Assembly: GCA_002345965.1 (NCBI GenBank)
Contig: DDTF01000011.1
Location: 1 to 50,576 of the forward strand
Reading direction: 5' to 3'
From: Flammeovirgaceae bacterium UBA2371
GTDB taxonomy: Bacteria > Bacteroidota > Bacteroidia > Cytophagales > Cyclobacteriaceae
DNA: 50,576 bases
Part shown: piece after piece, positions 49,320-50,576 of the stretch
How the letters are laid out: every line of letters starts with the position of its first letter
Numbering within the stretch: the stretch's first letter is position 1
Program-made: the position numbers and the translations under genes
The notes under the pieces: generated by a model
The model's input: only the letters and a program-made list of their open reading frames with translations
Database searches by the model: none
Told to the model about the DNA's origin: nothing

Positions 49320-50576
49320 TCATAAATGTGACCTCAGGGTGAATTGCAAAATTTGAGTGGTATTATCCGTGATTTTGTAGCGGTTGTTGATGCGGTAGCC
49401 CACCACCCAGAGTATCTCGCCCCCTGCCTCCAGCACTGTGGCCCTGGCTTTGTCAGTACGCGGCACTTTCTTGTCGATGAAAAAGTCGCTGAGCTTTTTC
49501 TGCTGTGTCATACCCAGCGGCACAAAAGCATCGCCCTCCTGCCACCTGCGCCAGGTAATGGGAAAGGTGATTTTGCCGGCATCCAGTTGTGCTGTATTGG
49601 GGTTATTAGAAATGGTAGTATCAGAAGTGTGTGTACATGTAAGTTCCAGGTGATTGAAGGCAACCTGCGCCACGTCTTTGTCGATGACAACCGCGTGCTG
49701 CTGTTGGGGTGCCGGGGCTACTATCCACTCGTGGCGGTCGATGAGCAGCAGGTGCGTAGGCGATAAAAATTGTTTGCCTGTGTCTTGTGCCTCTACCGCG
49801 TCACGACACTGGCTGTAGTTGAAACCATAGGTTTTCAGCAACTCCCAAACTACTACTTCGGGATAGGGTGTTTGTTGCAGTAAGGCCTTGTCGATGTACA
49901 GGTTTCCGCCTGCTTCGCGCACGTAAGTTCTTTTCAGGTGCTGGAGGCCAAGCAGAAAAATGGCCTCTGCACCCAATAGCCGCTGGTTGCTTCTTTTGAA
50001 GGTCTCTTCCAGCGCGGGGTTGAGTAGTTGCAAATGCGGGATCACCTGGTGGCGCAGGAAGTTGCGGTCATAGTCTTCGCTGGCGTTGGAAGCATCTTCG
50101 CGCCAGGCGATGCGTTGTGCAGTGGCGTAGGCCACTAGCTCCGCTTTGCTGAACGCCAGCAGTGGCCGGATGATGTTGCTGTTTACAGGAGGGATACCGC
50201 GCACCCCGCTAATGCCCGTGCCGCGCACGAAGTTCAGCAACGTGGTTTCCAAATTGTCGTTGAGGTGGTGTGCCGTAGCCAGCCACTGGTAGTGGTGCTG
50301 CTGCATCAATTGGCGAAACCAAGTATAGCGCAGTTCGCGTGCCGCCATTTGTACCGACAGGCTGTTGGCAGCGGCATAATTGTTGGTGTGAAAGCGGGTG
50401 GTATGAAACGGTATATTCAATGCTTCGCAGGTTTTTTTCACCAGCTTTTCGTCTTCTTCGGACGCGCTGCCGCGCAGCTGGAAGTTGCAATGCGCTACCG
50501 CAAAATTGTACCCACCCTTGCTGAACAGGTGAAGCATGGCCATGGAGTCTACACCCGCGCTCACCGCCAGCAAGAA
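49320..50576 (-). CDS. tilS: tRNA(Ile)-lysidine synthase, 5' end beyond the window
   Basis: 419 codons are visible, continuing past the right edge, so the N-terminus is missing. TilS adds lysine to C34 of tRNA-Ile(CAU) using ATP. The PP-loop motif reads SAGVDSMAML (classical SGGxDS has Gly where Ala is here). The ATHHLNDNLETTLLNFVRGT motif is clear, as is the C-terminal substrate domain (PLGMTQQKKLSDFFIDKKVP, then ILWVVGYRINNRYKI). The G+C content is distinctly higher than in the rest of the window. The gene lies 76 bp before mdh on the same strand, but mdh has its own promoter. Confidence 0.93.
   Translation of the reverse strand, partial: FLLAVSAGVDSMAMLHLFSKGGYNFAVAHCNFQLRGSASEEDEKLVKKTCEALNIPFHTTRFHTNNYAAANSLSVQMAARELRYTWFRQLMQQHHYQWLATAHHLNDNLETTLLNFVRGTGISGVRGIPPVNSNIIRPLLAFSKAELVAYATAQRIAWREDASNASEDYDRNFLRHQVIPHLQLLNPALEETFKRSNQRLLGAEAIFLLGLQHLKRTYVREAGGNLYIDKALLQQTPYPEVVVWELLKTYGFNYSQCRDAVEAQDTGKQFLSPTHLLLIDRHEWIVAPAPQQQHAVVIDKDVAQVAFNHLELTCTHTSDTTISNNPNTAQLDAGKITFPITWRRWQEGDAFVPLGMTQQKKLSDFFIDKKVPRTDKARATVLEAGGEILWVVGYRINNRYKITDNTTQILQFTLRSHL

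Noticed and set aside
1..50576. CRISPR arrays, tRNA/rRNA genes, transposons, phage genes, defence islands
   Set aside because: I looked for regular repeats, cloverleaf-like gaps, transposase or integrase motifs and found none; gaps are short and gene families are chromosomal.

Overview
The window reads as a chromosomal segment of a free-living, aerobic, heterotrophic Bacteroidota, probably of the Cytophagales type. The protein families are typical of that phylum: two DUF5916 outer-membrane barrels, an M43 cytophagalysin-like protease, a FadL/OmpP1 porin, Asp-box/VPS10-like secreted proteins and many small lipoproteins. Several genes are preceded by the Bacteroidota -7 promoter element TAnnTTTG rather than a -10 box, and Shine-Dalgarno signals are weak. 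I see no rRNA, tRNA, CRISPR array, insertion sequence or prophage. The lineage is inferred from gene content, not from a database search.

Layout. 1-3.8 kb holds a TetR regulator followed by paaA, paaB, paaC and paaD (phenylacetyl-CoA epoxidase). paaB is a tandem double-domain version with a TTG start. The reductase subunit paaE lies alone about 24 kb away at 27.7-28.8 kb. 3.8-10.6 kb has a lipoprotein, a DEAD-box helicase with a DbpA-type tail, an AlkB-type alkane hydroxylase and a very large Asp-box (VPS10-like) secreted protein. 10.7-17.9 kb is a formate module on the minus strand: fhs, fdhD, fdhB (NuoE-NuoF fusion) and fdhA. The N-terminal part of FdhA has lost all ligands of one Fe-S cluster.

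17.9-32.6 kb is mixed: trmN6, DUF5916 barrel 1, YceI, a MarR regulator, an M3 oligopeptidase, two membrane proteins, a class C beta-lactamase-like hydrolase, an S41-type protein with a replaced catalytic serine, paaE, DUF5916 barrel 2 and purB. 32.6-44.2 kb is dense with small and hypothetical genes (methyltransferase, HxlR/DoxX pair, YciI-like, DUF1801, FadL, SLC13 transporter, M43 protease). 44.4-47.8 kb has a PhnA-type zinc-ribbon protein and an uncharacterised envelope trio. The window ends with mdh and the 3' part of tilS, which is clearly richer in G+C than the rest.

How the parts fit. FadL (uptake), AlkB (terminal alkane oxidation) and PaaABCDE (ring epoxidation of phenylacetyl-CoA) suggest use of hydrophobic and aromatic carbon, although the later paa genes (ring opening and beta-oxidation-like steps, CoA ligase) are not in the window. 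The formate locus links the formyl-tetrahydrofolate pool to an NAD-type formate dehydrogenase, either to burn off formate for NADH or to draw it into one-carbon metabolism. I did not find a clearly new defence or mobile system. The best leads are the doubled PaaB, the degenerate Fe-S site in FdhA, the probable pseudo-peptidase, several unreported palindromes next to regulators, and the unknown envelope trio at 44.9-47.8 kb.
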